Shown in pieces: positions 15,826 to 29,800 of a stretch of DNA of 64,000 bases (positions are counted from its first letter, which is position 1; each line of letters opens with the position of its first letter). Under the pieces are notes generated by a model that ran no database searches, was not told the origin of the DNA, and worked only from the letters and a program-made list of their open reading frames with translations. The translations under genes were made by a program, and so were the position numbers. The DNA comes from Actinernus sp. WN-2022. Its lineage: Eukaryota > Cnidaria > Anthozoa > Actiniaria > Actinernidae. The stretch covers positions 2,241,001 through 2,305,000 of the forward strand of contig JAOWCC010000916.1 in NCBI GenBank assembly GCA_030867875.1. The letters run 5' to 3'.

Positions 15826-18800
15826 AAAGGCTATACATGGAAGCAAGTGTCATTTTACAACCATTGAAACCTAGACTATCAGTTATCAGCGCTTTAAACT
15901 GAGGAAATCGAGAATTCCACACAAGATGAGGCATGTTAACACAAAAAGAGTGTACCTTGCTAAGGCGCCTTTTGTGTTGACATGCGTCAATATGTGCACC
16001 GTTTCAGTTTCAACTGGCCGCTGTTGCTCGAAATCTTGATGGATTTTAATGCGGTTTGCAGCAAAAGAACCGTCTTTGTCTATAGAACAACTGTTGACTG
16101 CGTTTTAGCCGCACCTGGGCATTGGAAACACCCCAAAATGTCACTTTTAGTTGATCAACTGGAAAAAGGTGATAAGGTAGAAAATCTCGAAAAATTCCAA
16201 ATCTCAAACAAGGAAATTATGGGATAGAAAGGCTATACATGGAAGCAAGTGTCATTTTACAACCATTGAAACCTAGACTATCAGTTATCAGCGCTTTAAA
16301 CTGAGGAAATCGAGAATTCCACACAAGATGAGGCATGTTAACACAAAAAGAGTGTACCTTGCTAAGGCGCCTTTTGTGTTGACATGCCTCAATATGTGCA
16401 CCGTTTCAGTTTCAACTGGCCGCTGTTGCTCGAAATCTTGATGGATTTTATTGCGGTTTGCAGCAAAAGAACCGTCTTTGTCTATAGAACAACTGTTGAC
16501 TGCGTTTTAGCCGCACCTGGGCATTGGAAACACCCCAAAATGTCACTTTTAGTTGATCAACTGGAAAAAGGTGATAAGGTAGAAAATCTCGAAAAATTCC
16601 AAATCTCAAACAAGGAAATTATGGGATAGAAAGGCTATACATGGAAGCAAGTGTCATTTTACAACCATTGAAACCTAGACTATCAGTTATCAGCGCTTTA
16701 AACTGAGGAAATCGAGAATTCCACACAAGATGAGGCATGTTAACACAAAAAGAGTGTACCTTGCTAAGGCGCCTTTTGTGTTGACATGCGTCAATATGTG
16801 CACCGTTTCAGTTTCAACTGGCCGCTGTTGCTCGAAATCTTGATGGATTTTAATGCGGTTTGCAGCAAAAGAACCGTCTTTGTCTATAGAACAACTGTTG
16901 ACTGCGTTTTAGCCGCACCTGGGCATTGGAAACACCCCAAAATGTCACTTTTAGTTGATCAACTGGAAAAAGGTGATAAGGTAGAAAATCTCGAAAAATT
17001 CCAAATCTCAAACAAGGAAATTATGGGATAGAAAGGCTATACATGGAAGCAAGTGTCATTTTACAACCATTGAAACCTAGACTATCAGTTATCAGCGCTT
17101 TAAACTGAGGAAATCGAGAATTCCACACAAGATGAGGCATGTTAACACAAAAAGAGTGTACCTTGCTAAGGCGCCTTTTGTGTTGACATGCCTCAATATG
17201 TGCACCGTTTCAGTTTCAACTGGCCGCTGTTGCTCGAAATCTTGATGGATTTTAATGCGGTTTGCAGCAAAAGAACCGTCTTTGTCTATAGAACAACTGT
17301 TGACTGCGTTTTAGCCGCACCTGGGCATTGGAAACACCCCAAAATGTCACTTTTAGTTGATCAACTGGAAAAAGGTGATAAGGTAGAAAATCTCGAAAAA
17401 TTCCAAATCTCAAACAAGGAAATTATGGGATAGAAAGGCTATACATGGAAGCAAGTGTCATTTTACAACCATTGAAACCTAGACTATCAGTTATCAGCGC
17501 TTTAAACTGAGGAAATCGAGAATTCCACACAAGATGAGGCATGTTAACACAAAAAGAGTGTACCTTGCTAAGGCGCCTTTTGTGTTGACATGCCTCAATA
17601 TGTGCACCGTTTCAGTTTCAACTGGCCGCTGTTGCTCGAAATCTTGATGGATTTTAATGCGGTTTGCAGCAAAAGAACCGTCTTTGTCTATAGAACAACT
17701 GTTGACTGCGTTTTAGCCGCACCTGGGCATTGGAAACACCCCAAAATGTCACTTTTAGTTGATCAACTGGAAAAAGGTGATAAGGTAGAAAATCTCGAAA
17801 AATTCCAAATCTCAAACAAGGAAATTATGGGATAGAAAGGCTATACATGGAAGCAAGTGTCATTTTACAACCATTGAAACCTAGACTATCAGTTATCAGC
17901 GCTTTAAACTGAGGAAATCGAGAATTCCACACAAGATGAGGCATGTTAACACAAAAAGAGTGTACCTTGCTAAGGCGCCTTTTGTGTTGACATGCCTCAA
18001 TATGTGCACCGTTTCAGTTTCAACTGGCCGCTGTTGCTCGAAATCTTGATGGATTTTAATGCGGTTTGCAGCAAAAGAACCGTCTTTGTCTATAGAACAA
18101 CTGTTGACTGCGTTTTAGCCGCACCTGGGCATTGGAAACACCCCAAAATGTCACTTTTAGTTGATCAACTGGAAAAAGGTGATAAGGTAGAAAATCTCGA
18201 AAAATTCCAAATCTCAAACAAGGAAATTATGGGATAGAAAGGCTATACATGGAAGCAAGTGTCATTTTACAACCATTGAAACCTAGACTATCAGTTATCA
18301 GCGCTTTAAACTGAGGAAATCGAGAATTCCACACAAGATGAGGCATGTTAACACAAAAAGAGTGTACCTTGCTAAGGCGCCTTTTGTGTTGACATGCCTC
18401 AATATGTGCACCGTTTCAGTTTCAACTGGCCGCTGTTGCTCGAAATCTTGATGGATTTTATTGCGGTTTGCAGCAAAAGAACCGTCTTTGTCTATAGAAC
18501 AACTGTTGACTGCGTTTTAGCCGCACCTGGGCATTGGAAACACCCCAAAATGTCACTTTAATTGATCAACTGGAAAAAGGTGATAAGGTAGAAAATCTCG
18601 AAAAATTCCAAATCTCAAACAAGGAAATTATGGGATAGAAAGGCTATACATGGAAGCAAGTGTCATTTTACAACCATTGAAACCTAGACTATCAGTTATC
18701 AGCGCTTTAAACTGAGGAAATCGAGAATTCCACACAAGATGAGGCATGTTAACACAAAAAGAGTGTACCTTGCTAAGGCGCCTTTTGTGTTGACATGCCT

Positions 18801-21800
18801 CAATATGTGCACCGTTTCAGTTTCAACTGGCCGCTGTTGCTCGAAATCTTGATGGATTTTAATGCGGTTTGCAGCAAAAGAACCGTCTTTGTCTATAGAA
18901 CAACTGTTGACTGCGTTTTAGCCGCACCTGGGCATTGGAAACACCCCAAAATGTCACTTTTAGTTGATCAACTGGAAAAAGGTGATAAGGTAGAAAATCT
19001 CGAAAAATTCCAAATCTCAAACAAGGAAATTATGGGATAGAAAGGCTATACATGGAAGCAAGTGTCATTTTACAACCATTGAAACCTAGACTATCAGTTA
19101 TCAGCGCTTTAAACTGAGGAAATCGAGAATTCCACACAAGATGAGGCATGTTAACACAAAAAGAGTGTACCTTGCTAAGGCGCCTTTTGTGTTGACATGC
19201 CTCAATATGTGCACCGTTTCAGTTTCAACTGGCCGCTGTTGCTCGAAATCTTGATGGATTTTAATGCGGTTTGCAGCAAAAGAACCGTCTTTGTCTATAG
19301 AACAACTGTTGACTGCGTTTTAGCCGCACCTGGGCATTGGAAACACCCCAAAATGTCACTTTTAGTTGATCAACTGGAAAAAGGTGATAAGGTAGAAAAT
19401 CTCGAAAAATTCCAAATCTCAAACAAGGAAATTATGGGATAGAAAGGCTATACATGGAAGCAAGTGTCATTTTACAACCATTGAAACCTAGACTATCAGT
19501 TATCAGCGCTTTAAACTGAGGAAATCGAGAATTCCACACAAGATGAGGCATGTTAACACAAAAAGAGTGTACCTTGCTAAGGCGCCTTTTGTGTTGACAT
19601 GCCTCAATATGTGCACCGTTTCAGTTTCAACTGGCCGCTGTTGCTCGAAATCTTGATGGATTTTAATGCGGTTTGCAGCAAAAGAACCGTCTTTGTCTAT
19701 AGAACAACTGTTGACTGCGTTTTAGCCGCACCTGGGCATTGGAAACACCCCAAAATGTCACTTTTAGTTGATCAACTGGAAAAAGGTGATAAGGTAGAAA
19801 ATCTCGAAAAATTCCAAATCTCAAACAAGGAAATTATGGGATAGAAAGGCTATACATGGAAGCAAGTGTCATTTTACAACCATTGAAACCTAGACTATCA
19901 GTTATCAGCGCTTTAAACTGAGGAAATCGAGAATTCCACACAAGATGAGGCATGTTAACACAAAAAGAGTGTACCTTGCTAAGGCGCCTTTTGTGTTGAC
20001 ATGCCTCAATATGTGCACCGTTTCAGTTTCAACTGGCCGCTGTTGCTCGAAATCTTGATGGATTTTATTGCGGTTTGCAGCAAAAGAACCGTCTTTGTCT
20101 ATAGAACAACTGTTGACTGCGTTTTAGCCGCACCTGGGCATTGGAAACACCCCAAAATGTCACTTTAATTGATCAACTGGAAAAAGGTGATAAGGTAGAA
20201 AATCTCGAAAAATTCCAAATCTCAAACAAGGAAATTATGGGATAGAAAGGCTATACATGGAAGCAAGTGTCATTTTACAACCATTGAAACCTAGACTATC
20301 AGTTATCAGCGCTTTAAACTGAGGAAATCGAGAATTCCACACAAGATGAGGCATGTTAACACAAAAAGAGTGTACCTTGCTAAGGCGCCTTTTGTGTTGA
20401 CATGCCTCAATATGTGCACCGTTTCAGTTTCAACTGGCCGCTGTTGCTCGAAATCTTGATGGATTTTAATGCGGTTTGCAGCAAAAGAACCGTCTTTGTC
20501 TATAGAACAACTGTTGACTGCGTTTTAGCCGCACCTGGGCATTGGAAACACCCCAAAATGTCACTTTTAGTTGATCAACTGGAAAAAGGTGATAAGGTAG
20601 AAAATCTCGAAAAATTCCAAATCTCAAACAAGGAAATTATGGGATAGAAAGGCTATACATGGAAGCAAGTGTCATTTTACAACCATTGAAACCTAGACTA
20701 TCAGTTATCAGCGCTTTAAACTGAGGAAATCGAGAATTCCACACAAGATGAGGCATGTTAACACAAAAAGAGTGTACCTTGCTAAGGCGCCTTTTGTGTT
20801 GACATGCCTCAATATGTGCACCGTTTCAGTTTCAACTGGCCGCTGTTGCTCGAAATCTTGATGGATTTTAATGCGGTTTGCAGCAAAAGAACCGTCTTTG
20901 TCTATAGAACAACTGTTGACTGCGTTTTAGCCGCACCTGGGCATTGGAAACACCCCAAAATGTCACTTTTAGTTGATCAACTGGAAAAAGGTGATAAGGT
21001 AGAAAATCTCGAAAAATTCCAAATCTCAAACAAGGAAATTATGGGATAGAAAGGCTATACATGGAAGCAAGTGTCATTTTACAACCATTGAAACCTAGAC
21101 TATCAGTTATCAGCGCTTTAAACTGAGGAAATCGAGAATTCCACACAAGATGAGGCATGTTAACACAAAAAGAGTGTACCTTGCTAAGGCGCCTTTTGTG
21201 TTGACATGCCTCAATATGTGCACCGTTTCAGTTTCAACTGGCCGCTGTTGCTCGAAATCTTGATGGATTTTATTGCGGTTTGCAGCAAAAGAACCGTCTT
21301 TGTCTATAGAACAACTGTTGACTGCGTTTTAGCCGCACCTGGGCATTGGAAACACCCCAAAATGTCACTTTAATTGATCAACTGGAAAAAGGTGATAAGG
21401 TAGAAAATCTCGAAAAATTCCAAATCTCAAACAAGGAAATTATGGGATAGAAAGGCTATACATGGAAGCAAGTGTCATTTTACAACCATTGAAACCTAGA
21501 CTATCAGTTATCAGCGCTTTAAACTGAGGAAATCGAGAATTCCACACAAGATGAGGCATGTTAACACAAAAAGAGTGTACCTTGCTAAGGCGCCTTTTGT
21601 GTTGACATGCCTCAATATGTGCACCGTTTCAGTTTCAACTGGCCGCTGTTGCTCGAAATCTTGATGGATTTTAATGCGGTTTGCAGCAAAAGAACCGTCT
21701 TTGTCTATAGAACAACTGTTGACTGCGTTTTAGCCGCACCTGGGCATTGGAAACACCCCAAAATGTCACTTTTAGTTGATCAACTGGAAAAAGGTGATAA

Positions 21801-22345
21801 GGTAGAAAATCTCGAAAAATTCCAAATCTCAAACAAGGAAATTATGGGATAGAAAGGCTATACATGGAAGCAAGTGTCATTTTACAACCATTGAAACCTA
21901 GACTATCAGTTATCAGCGCTTTAAACTGAGGAAATCGAGAATTCCACACAAGATGAGGCATGTTAACACAAAAAGAGTGTACCTTGCTAAGGCGCCTTTT
22001 GTGTTGACATGCCTCAATATGTGCACCGTTTCAGTTTCAACTGGCCGCTGTTGCTCGAAATCTTGATGGATTTTAATGCGGTTTGCAGCAAAAGAACCGT
22101 CTTTGTCTATAGAACAACTGTTGACTGCGTTTTAGCCGCACCTGGGCATTGGAAACACCCCAAAATGTCACTTTTAGTTGATCAACTGGAAAAAGGTGAT
22201 AAGGTAGAAAATCTCGAAAAATTCCAAATCTCAAACAAGGAAATTATGGGATAGAAAGGCTATACATGGAAGCAAGTGTCATTTTACAACCATTGAAACC
22301 TAGACTATCAGTTATCAGCGCTTTAAACTGAGGAAATCGAGAATT

Positions 22346-22686
22346 CCACACAAGAATATATGTGCACCGTTTCAGTTTCAACTGGCCGCTGTTGCTCGAA
22401 ATCTTGATGGATTTTATTGCGGTTTGCAGCAAAAGAACCGTCTTTGTCTATAGAACAACTGTTGACTGCGTTTTAGCCGCACCTGGGCATTGGAAACACC
22501 CCAAAATGTCACTTTTAGTTGATCAACTGGAAAAAGGTGATAAGGTAGAAAATCTCGAAAAATTCCAAATCTCAAACAAGGAAATTATGGGATAGAAAGG
22601 CTATACATGGAAGCAAGTGTCATTTTACAACCATTGAAACCTAGACTATCAGTTATCAGCGCTTTAAACTGAGGAAATCGAGAATT
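22346..22686 (+). repeat. Satellite unit lacking the fold-back module (341 bp)
   Basis: The preceding unit ends CCACACAAGA and runs straight into ATATATGTGCACC. The 63-base TGAGG...CCTCA module is absent and two extra bases (AT) remain. The rest of the unit is a normal A-to-T (TTATTGCGG) variant, and the next unit has its module. Confidence 0.9.
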
Positions 22687-23490
22687 CCACACAAGATGAG
22701 GCATGTTAACACAAAAAGAGTGTACCTTGCTAAGGCGCCTTTTGTGTTGACATGCGTCAATATGTGCACCGTTTCAGTTTCAACTGGCCGCTGTTGCTCG
22801 AAATCTTGATGGATTTTAATGCGGTTTGCAGCAAAAGAACCGTCTTTGTCTATAGAACAACTGTTGACTGCGTTTTAGCCGCACCTGGGCATTGGAAACA
22901 CCCCAAAATGTCACTTTTAGTTGATCAACTGGAAAAAGGTGATAAGGTAGAAAATCTCGAAAAATTCCAAATCTCAAACAAGGAAATTATGGGATAGAAA
23001 GGCTATACATGGAAGCAAGTGTCATTTTACAACCATTGAAACCTAGACTATCAGTTATCAGCGCTTTAAACTGAGGAAATCGAGAATTCCACACAAGATG
23101 AGGCATGTTAACACAAAAAGAGTGTACCTTGCTAAGGCGCCTTTTGTGTTGACATGCCTCAATATGTGCACCGTTTCAGTTTCAACTGGCCGCTGTTGCT
23201 CGAAATCTTGATGGATTTTAATGCGGTTTGCAGCAAAAGAACCGTCTTTGTCTATAGAACAACTGTTGACTGCGTTTTAGCCGCACCTGGGCATTGGAAA
23301 CACCCCAAAATGTCACTTTTAGTTGATCAACTGGAAAAAGGTGATAAGGTAGAAAATCTCGAAAAATTCCAAATCTCAAACAAGGAAATTATGGGATAGA
23401 AAGGCTATACATGGAAGCAAGTGTCATTTTACAACCATTGAAACCTAGACTATCAGTTATCAGCGCTTTAAACTGAGGAAATCGAGAATT

Positions 23491-23829
23491 CCACACAAGA
23501 ATATGTGCACCGTTTCAGTTTCAACTGGCCGCTGTTGCTCGAAATCTTGATGGATTTTAATGCGGTTTGCAGCAAAAGAACCGTCTTTGTCTATAGAACA
23601 ACTGTTGACTGCGTTTTAGCCGCACCTGGGCATTGGAAACACCCCAAAATGTCACTTTTAGTTGATCAACTGGAAAAAGGTGATAAGGTAGAAAATCTCG
23701 AAAAATTCCAAATCTCAAACAAGGAAATTATGGGATAGAAAGGCTATACATGGAAGCAAGTGTCATTTTACAACCATTGAAACCTAGACTATCAGTTATC
23801 AGCGCTTTAAACTGAGGAAATCGAGAATT
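23491..23829 (+). repeat. Satellite unit lacking the fold-back module exactly (339 bp)
   Basis: CCACACAAGA is joined directly to ATATGTGCACC, so precisely 63 bases from TGAGG to CCTCA are missing and nothing is added. The remaining 339 bases are the commonest unit type. Confidence 0.92.
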
Positions 23830-26800
23830 CCACACAAGATGAGGCATGTTAACACAAAAAGAGTGTACCTTGCTAAGGCGCCTTTTGTGTTGACATGCCT
23901 CAATATGTGCACCGTTTCAGTTTCAACTGGCCGCTGTTGCTCGAAATCTTGATGGATTTTAATGCGGTTTGCAGCAAAAGAACCGTCTTTGTCTATAGAA
24001 CAACTGTTGACTGCGTTTTAGCCGCACCTGGGCATTGGAAACACCCCAAAATGTCACTTTTAGTTGATCAACTGGAAAAAGGTGATAAGGTAGAAAATCT
24101 CGAAAAATTCCAAATCTCAAACAAGGAAATTATGGGATAGAAAGGCTATACATGGAAGCAAGTGTCATTTTACAACCATTGAAACCTAGACTATCAGTTA
24201 TCAGCGCTTTAAACTGAGGAAATCGAGAATTCCACACAAGATGAGGCATGTTAACACAAAAAGAGTGTACCTTGCTAAGGCGCCTTTTGTGTTGACATGC
24301 CTCAATATGTGCACCGTTTCAGTTTCAACTGGCCGCTGTTGCTCGAAATCTTGATGGATTTTATTGCGGTTTGCAGCAAAAGAACCGTCTTTGTCTATAG
24401 AACAACTGTTGACTGCGTTTTAGCCGCACCTGGGCATTGGAAACACCCCAAAATGTCACTTTAATTGATCAACTGGAAAAAGGTGATAAGGTAGAAAATC
24501 TCGAAAAATTCCAAATCTCAAACAAGGAAATTATGGGATAGAAAGGCTATACATGGAAGCAAGTGTCATTTTACAACCATTGAAACCTAGACTATCAGTT
24601 ATCAGCGCTTTAAACTGAGGAAATCGAGAATTCCACACAAGATGAGGCATGTTAACACAAAAAGAGTGTACCTTGCTAAGGCGCCTTTTGTGTTGACATG
24701 CCTCAATATGTGCACCGTTTCAGTTTCAACTGGCCGCTGTTGCTCGAAATCTTGATGGATTTTAATGCGGTTTGCAGCAAAAGAACCGTCTTTGTCTATA
24801 GAACAACTGTTGACTGCGTTTTAGCCGCACCTGGGCATTGGAAACACCCCAAAATGTCACTTTTAGTTGATCAACTGGAAAAAGGTGATAAGGTAGAAAA
24901 TCTCGAAAAATTCCAAATCTCAAACAAGGAAATTATGGGATAGAAAGGCTATACATGGAAGCAAGTGTCATTTTACAACCATTGAAACCTAGACTATCAG
25001 TTATCAGCGCTTTAAACTGAGGAAATCGAGAATTCCACACAAGATGAGGCATGTTAACACAAAAAGAGTGTACCTTGCTAAGGCGCCTTTTGTGTTGACA
25101 TGCCTCAATATGTGCACCGTTTCAGTTTCAACTGGCCGCTGTTGCTCGAAATCTTGATGGATTTTAATGCGGTTTGCAGCAAAAGAACCGTCTTTGTCTA
25201 TAGAACAACTGTTGACTGCGTTTTAGCCGCACCTGGGCATTGGAAACACCCCAAAATGTCACTTTTAGTTGATCAACTGGAAAAAGGTGATAAGGTAGAA
25301 AATCTCGAAAAATTCCAAATCTCAAACAAGGAAATTATGGGATAGAAAGGCTATACATGGAAGCAAGTGTCATTTTACAACCATTGAAACCTAGACTATC
25401 AGTTATCAGCGCTTTAAACTGAGGAAATCGAGAATTCCACACAAGATGAGGCATGTTAACACAAAAAGAGTGTACCTTGCTAAGGCGCCTTTTGTGTTGA
25501 CATGCCTCAATATGTGCACCGTTTCAGTTTCAACTGGCCGCTGTTGCTCGAAATCTTGATGGATTTTAATGCGGTTTGCAGCAAAAGAACCGTCTTTGTC
25601 TATAGAACAACTGTTGACTGCGTTTTAGCCGCACCTGGGCATTGGAAACACCCCAAAATGTCACTTTTAGTTGATCAACTGGAAAAAGGTGATAAGGTAG
25701 AAAATCTCGAAAAATTCCAAATCTCAAACAAGGAAATTATGGGATAGAAAGGCTATACATGGAAGCAAGTGTCATTTTACAACCATTGAAACCTAGACTA
25801 TCAGTTATCAGCGCTTTAAACTGAGGAAATCGAGAATTCCACACAAGATGAGGCATGTTAACACAAAAAGAGTGTACCTTGCTAAGGCGCCTTTTGTGTT
25901 GACATGCGTCAATATGTGCACCGTTTCAGTTTCAACTGGCCGCTGTTGCTCGAAATCTTGATGGATTTTAATGCGGTTTGCAGCAAAAGAACCGTCTTTG
26001 TCTATAGAACAACTGTTGACTGCGTTTTAGCCGCACCTGGGCATTGGAAACACCCCAAAATGTCACTTTTAGTTGATCAACTGGAAAAAGGTGATAAGGT
26101 AGAAAATCTCGAAAAATTCCAAATCTCAAACAAGGAAATTATGGGATAGAAAGGCTATACATGGAAGCAAGTGTCATTTTACAACCATTGAAACCTAGAC
26201 TATCAGTTATCAGCGCTTTAAACTGAGGAAATCGAGAATTCCACACAAGATGAGGCATGTTAACACAAAAAGAGTGTACCTTGCTAAGGCGCCTTTTGTG
26301 TTGACATGCCTCAATATGTGCACCGTTTCAGTTTCAACTGGCCGCTGTTGCTCGAAATCTTGATGGATTTTATTGCGGTTTGCAGCAAAAGAACCGTCTT
26401 TGTCTATAGAACAACTGTTGACTGCGTTTTAGCCGCACCTGGGCATTGGAAACACCCCAAAATGTCACTTTTAGTTGATCAACTGGAAAAAGGTGATAAG
26501 GTAGAAAATCTCGAAAAATTCCAAATCTCAAACAAGGAAATTATGGGATAGAAAGGCTATACATGGAAGCAAGTGTCATTTTACAACCATTGAAACCTAG
26601 ACTATCAGTTATCAGCGCTTTAAACTGAGGAAATCGAGAATTCCACACAAGATGAGGCATGTTAACACAAAAAGAGTGTACCTTGCTAAGGCGCCTTTTG
26701 TGTTGACATGCCTCAATATGTGCACCGTTTCAGTTTCAACTGGCCGCTGTTGCTCGAAATCTTGATGGATTTTATTGCGGTTTGCAGCAAAAGAACCGTC

Positions 26801-29800
26801 TTTGTCTATAGAACAACTGTTGACTGCGTTTTAGCCGCACCTGGGCATTGGAAACACCCCAAAATGTCACTTTTAGTTGATCAACTGGAAAAAGGTGATA
26901 AGGTAGAAAATCTCGAAAAATTCCAAATCTCAAACAAGGAAATTATGGGATAGAAAGGCTATACATGGAAGCAAGTGTCATTTTACAACCATTGAAACCT
27001 AGACTATCAGTTATCAGCGCTTTAAACTGAGGAAATCGAGAATTCCACACAAGATGAGGCATGTTAACACAAAAAGAGTGTACCTTGCTAAGGCGCCTTT
27101 TGTGTTGACATGCGTCAATATGTGCACCGTTTCAGTTTCAACTGGCCGCTGTTGCTCGAAATCTTGATGGATTTTAATGCGGTTTGCAGCAAAAGAACCG
27201 TCTTTGTCTATAGAACAACTGTTGACTGCGTTTTAGCCGCACCTGGGCATTGGAAACACCCCAAAATGTCACTTTTAGTTGATCAACTGGAAAAAGGTGA
27301 TAAGGTAGAAAATCTCGAAAAATTCCAAATCTCAAACAAGGAAATTATGGGATAGAAAGGCTATACATGGAAGCAAGTGTCATTTTACAACCATTGAAAC
27401 CTAGACTATCAGTTATCAGCGCTTTAAACTGAGGAAATCGAGAATTCCACACAAGATGAGGCATGTTAACACAAAAAGAGTGTACCTTGCTAAGGCGCCT
27501 TTTGTGTTGACATGCCTCAATATGTGCACCGTTTCAGTTTCAACTGGCCGCTGTTGCTCGAAATCTTGATGGATTTTAATGCGGTTTGCAGCAAAAGAAC
27601 CGTCTTTGTCTATAGAACAACTGTTGACTGCGTTTTAGCCGCACCTGGGCATTGGAAACACCCCAAAATGTCACTTTTAGTTGATCAACTGGAAAAAGGT
27701 GATAAGGTAGAAAATCTCGAAAAATTCCAAATCTCAAACAAGGAAATTATGGGATAGAAAGGCTATACATGGAAGCAAGTGTCATTTTACAACCATTGAA
27801 ACCTAGACTATCAGTTATCAGCGCTTTAAACTGAGGAAATCGAGAATTCCACACAAGATGAGGCATGTTAACACAAAAAGAGTGTACCTTGCTAAGGCGC
27901 CTTTTGTGTTGACATGCGTCAATATGTGCACCGTTTCAGTTTCAACTGGCCGCTGTTGCTCGAAATCTTGATGGATTTTAATGCGGTTTGCAGCAAAAGA
28001 ACCGTCTTTGTCTATAGAACAACTGTTGACTGCGTTTTAGCCGCACCTGGGCATTGGAAACACCCCAAAATGTCACTTTTAGTTGATCAACTGGAAAAAG
28101 GTGATAAGGTAGAAAATCTCGAAAAATTCCAAATCTCAAACAAGGAAATTATGGGATAGAAAGGCTATACATGGAAGCAAGTGTCATTTTACAACCATTG
28201 AAACCTAGACTATCAGTTATCAGCGCTTTAAACTGAGGAAATCGAGAATTCCACACAAGATGAGGCATGTTAACACAAAAAGAGTGTACCTTGCTAAGGC
28301 GCCTTTTGTGTTGACATGCCTCAATATGTGCACCGTTTCAGTTTCAACTGGCCGCTGTTGCTCGAAATCTTGATGGATTTTAATGCGGTTTGCAGCAAAA
28401 GAACCGTCTTTGTCTATAGAACAACTGTTGACTGCGTTTTAGCCGCACCTGGGCATTGGAAACACCCCAAAATGTCACTTTTAGTTGATCAACTGGAAAA
28501 AGGTGATAAGGTAGAAAATCTCGAAAAATTCCAAATCTCAAACAAGGAAATTATGGGATAGAAAGGCTATACATGGAAGCAAGTGTCATTTTACAACCAT
28601 TGAAACCTAGACTATCAGTTATCAGCGCTATAAACTGAGGAAATCGAGAATTCCACACAAGATGAGGCATGTTAACACAAAAAGAGTGTACCTTGCTAAG
28701 GCGCCTTTTGTGTTGACATGCCTCAATATGTGCACCGTTTCAGTTTCAACTGGCCGCTGTTGCTCGAAATCTTGATGGATTTTAATGCGGTTTGCAGCAA
28801 AAGAACCGTCTTTGTCTATAGAACAACTGTTGACTGCGTTTTAGCCGCACCTGGGCATTGGAAACACCCCAAAATGTCACTTTTAGTTGATCAACTGGAA
28901 AAAGGTGATAAGGTAGAAAATCTCGAAAAATTCCAAATCTCAAACAAGGAAATTATGGGATAGAAAGGCTATACATGGAAGCAAGTGTCATTTTACAACC
29001 ATTGAAACCTAGACTATCAGTTATCAGCGCTTTAAACTGAGGAAATCGAGAATTCCACACAAGATGAGGCATGTTAACACAAAAAGAGTGTACCTTGCTA
29101 AGGCGCCTTTTGTGTTGACATGCCTCAATATGTGCACCGTTTCAGTTTCAACTGGCCGCTGTTGCTCGAAATCTTGATGGATTTTATTGCGGTTTGCAGC
29201 AAAAGAACCGTCTTTGTCTATAGAACAACTGTTGACTGCGTTTTAGCCGCACCTGGGCATTGGAAACACCCCAAAATGTCACTTTAATTGATCAACTGGA
29301 AAAAGGTGATAAGGTAGAAAATCTCGAAAAATTCCAAATCTCAAACAAGGAAATTATGGGATAGAAAGGCTATACATGGAAGCAAGTGTCATTTTACAAC
29401 CATTGAAACCTAGACTATCAGTTATCAGCGCTTTAAACTGAGGAAATCGAGAATTCCACACAAGATGAGGCATGTTAACACAAAAAGAGTGTACCTTGCT
29501 AAGGCGCCTTTTGTGTTGACATGCCTCAATATGTGCACCGTTTCAGTTTCAACTGGCCGCTGTTGCTCGAAATCTTGATGGATTTTAATGCGGTTTGCAG
29601 CAAAAGAACCGTCTTTGTCTATAGAACAACTGTTGACTGCGTTTTAGCCGCACCTGGGCATTGGAAACACCCCAAAATGTCACTTTTAGTTGATCAACTG
29701 GAAAAAGGTGATAAGGTAGAAAATCTCGAAAAATTCCAAATCTCAAACAAGGAAATTATGGGATAGAAAGGCTATACATGGAAGCAAGTGTCATTTTACA

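Noticed and set aside
15525..15926. Self-cleaving ribozyme in the satellite unit
   Set aside because: CTGAGGA occurs, but no GAA core with a paired stem II follows on either strand, so a retrozyme-type repeat is not supported.
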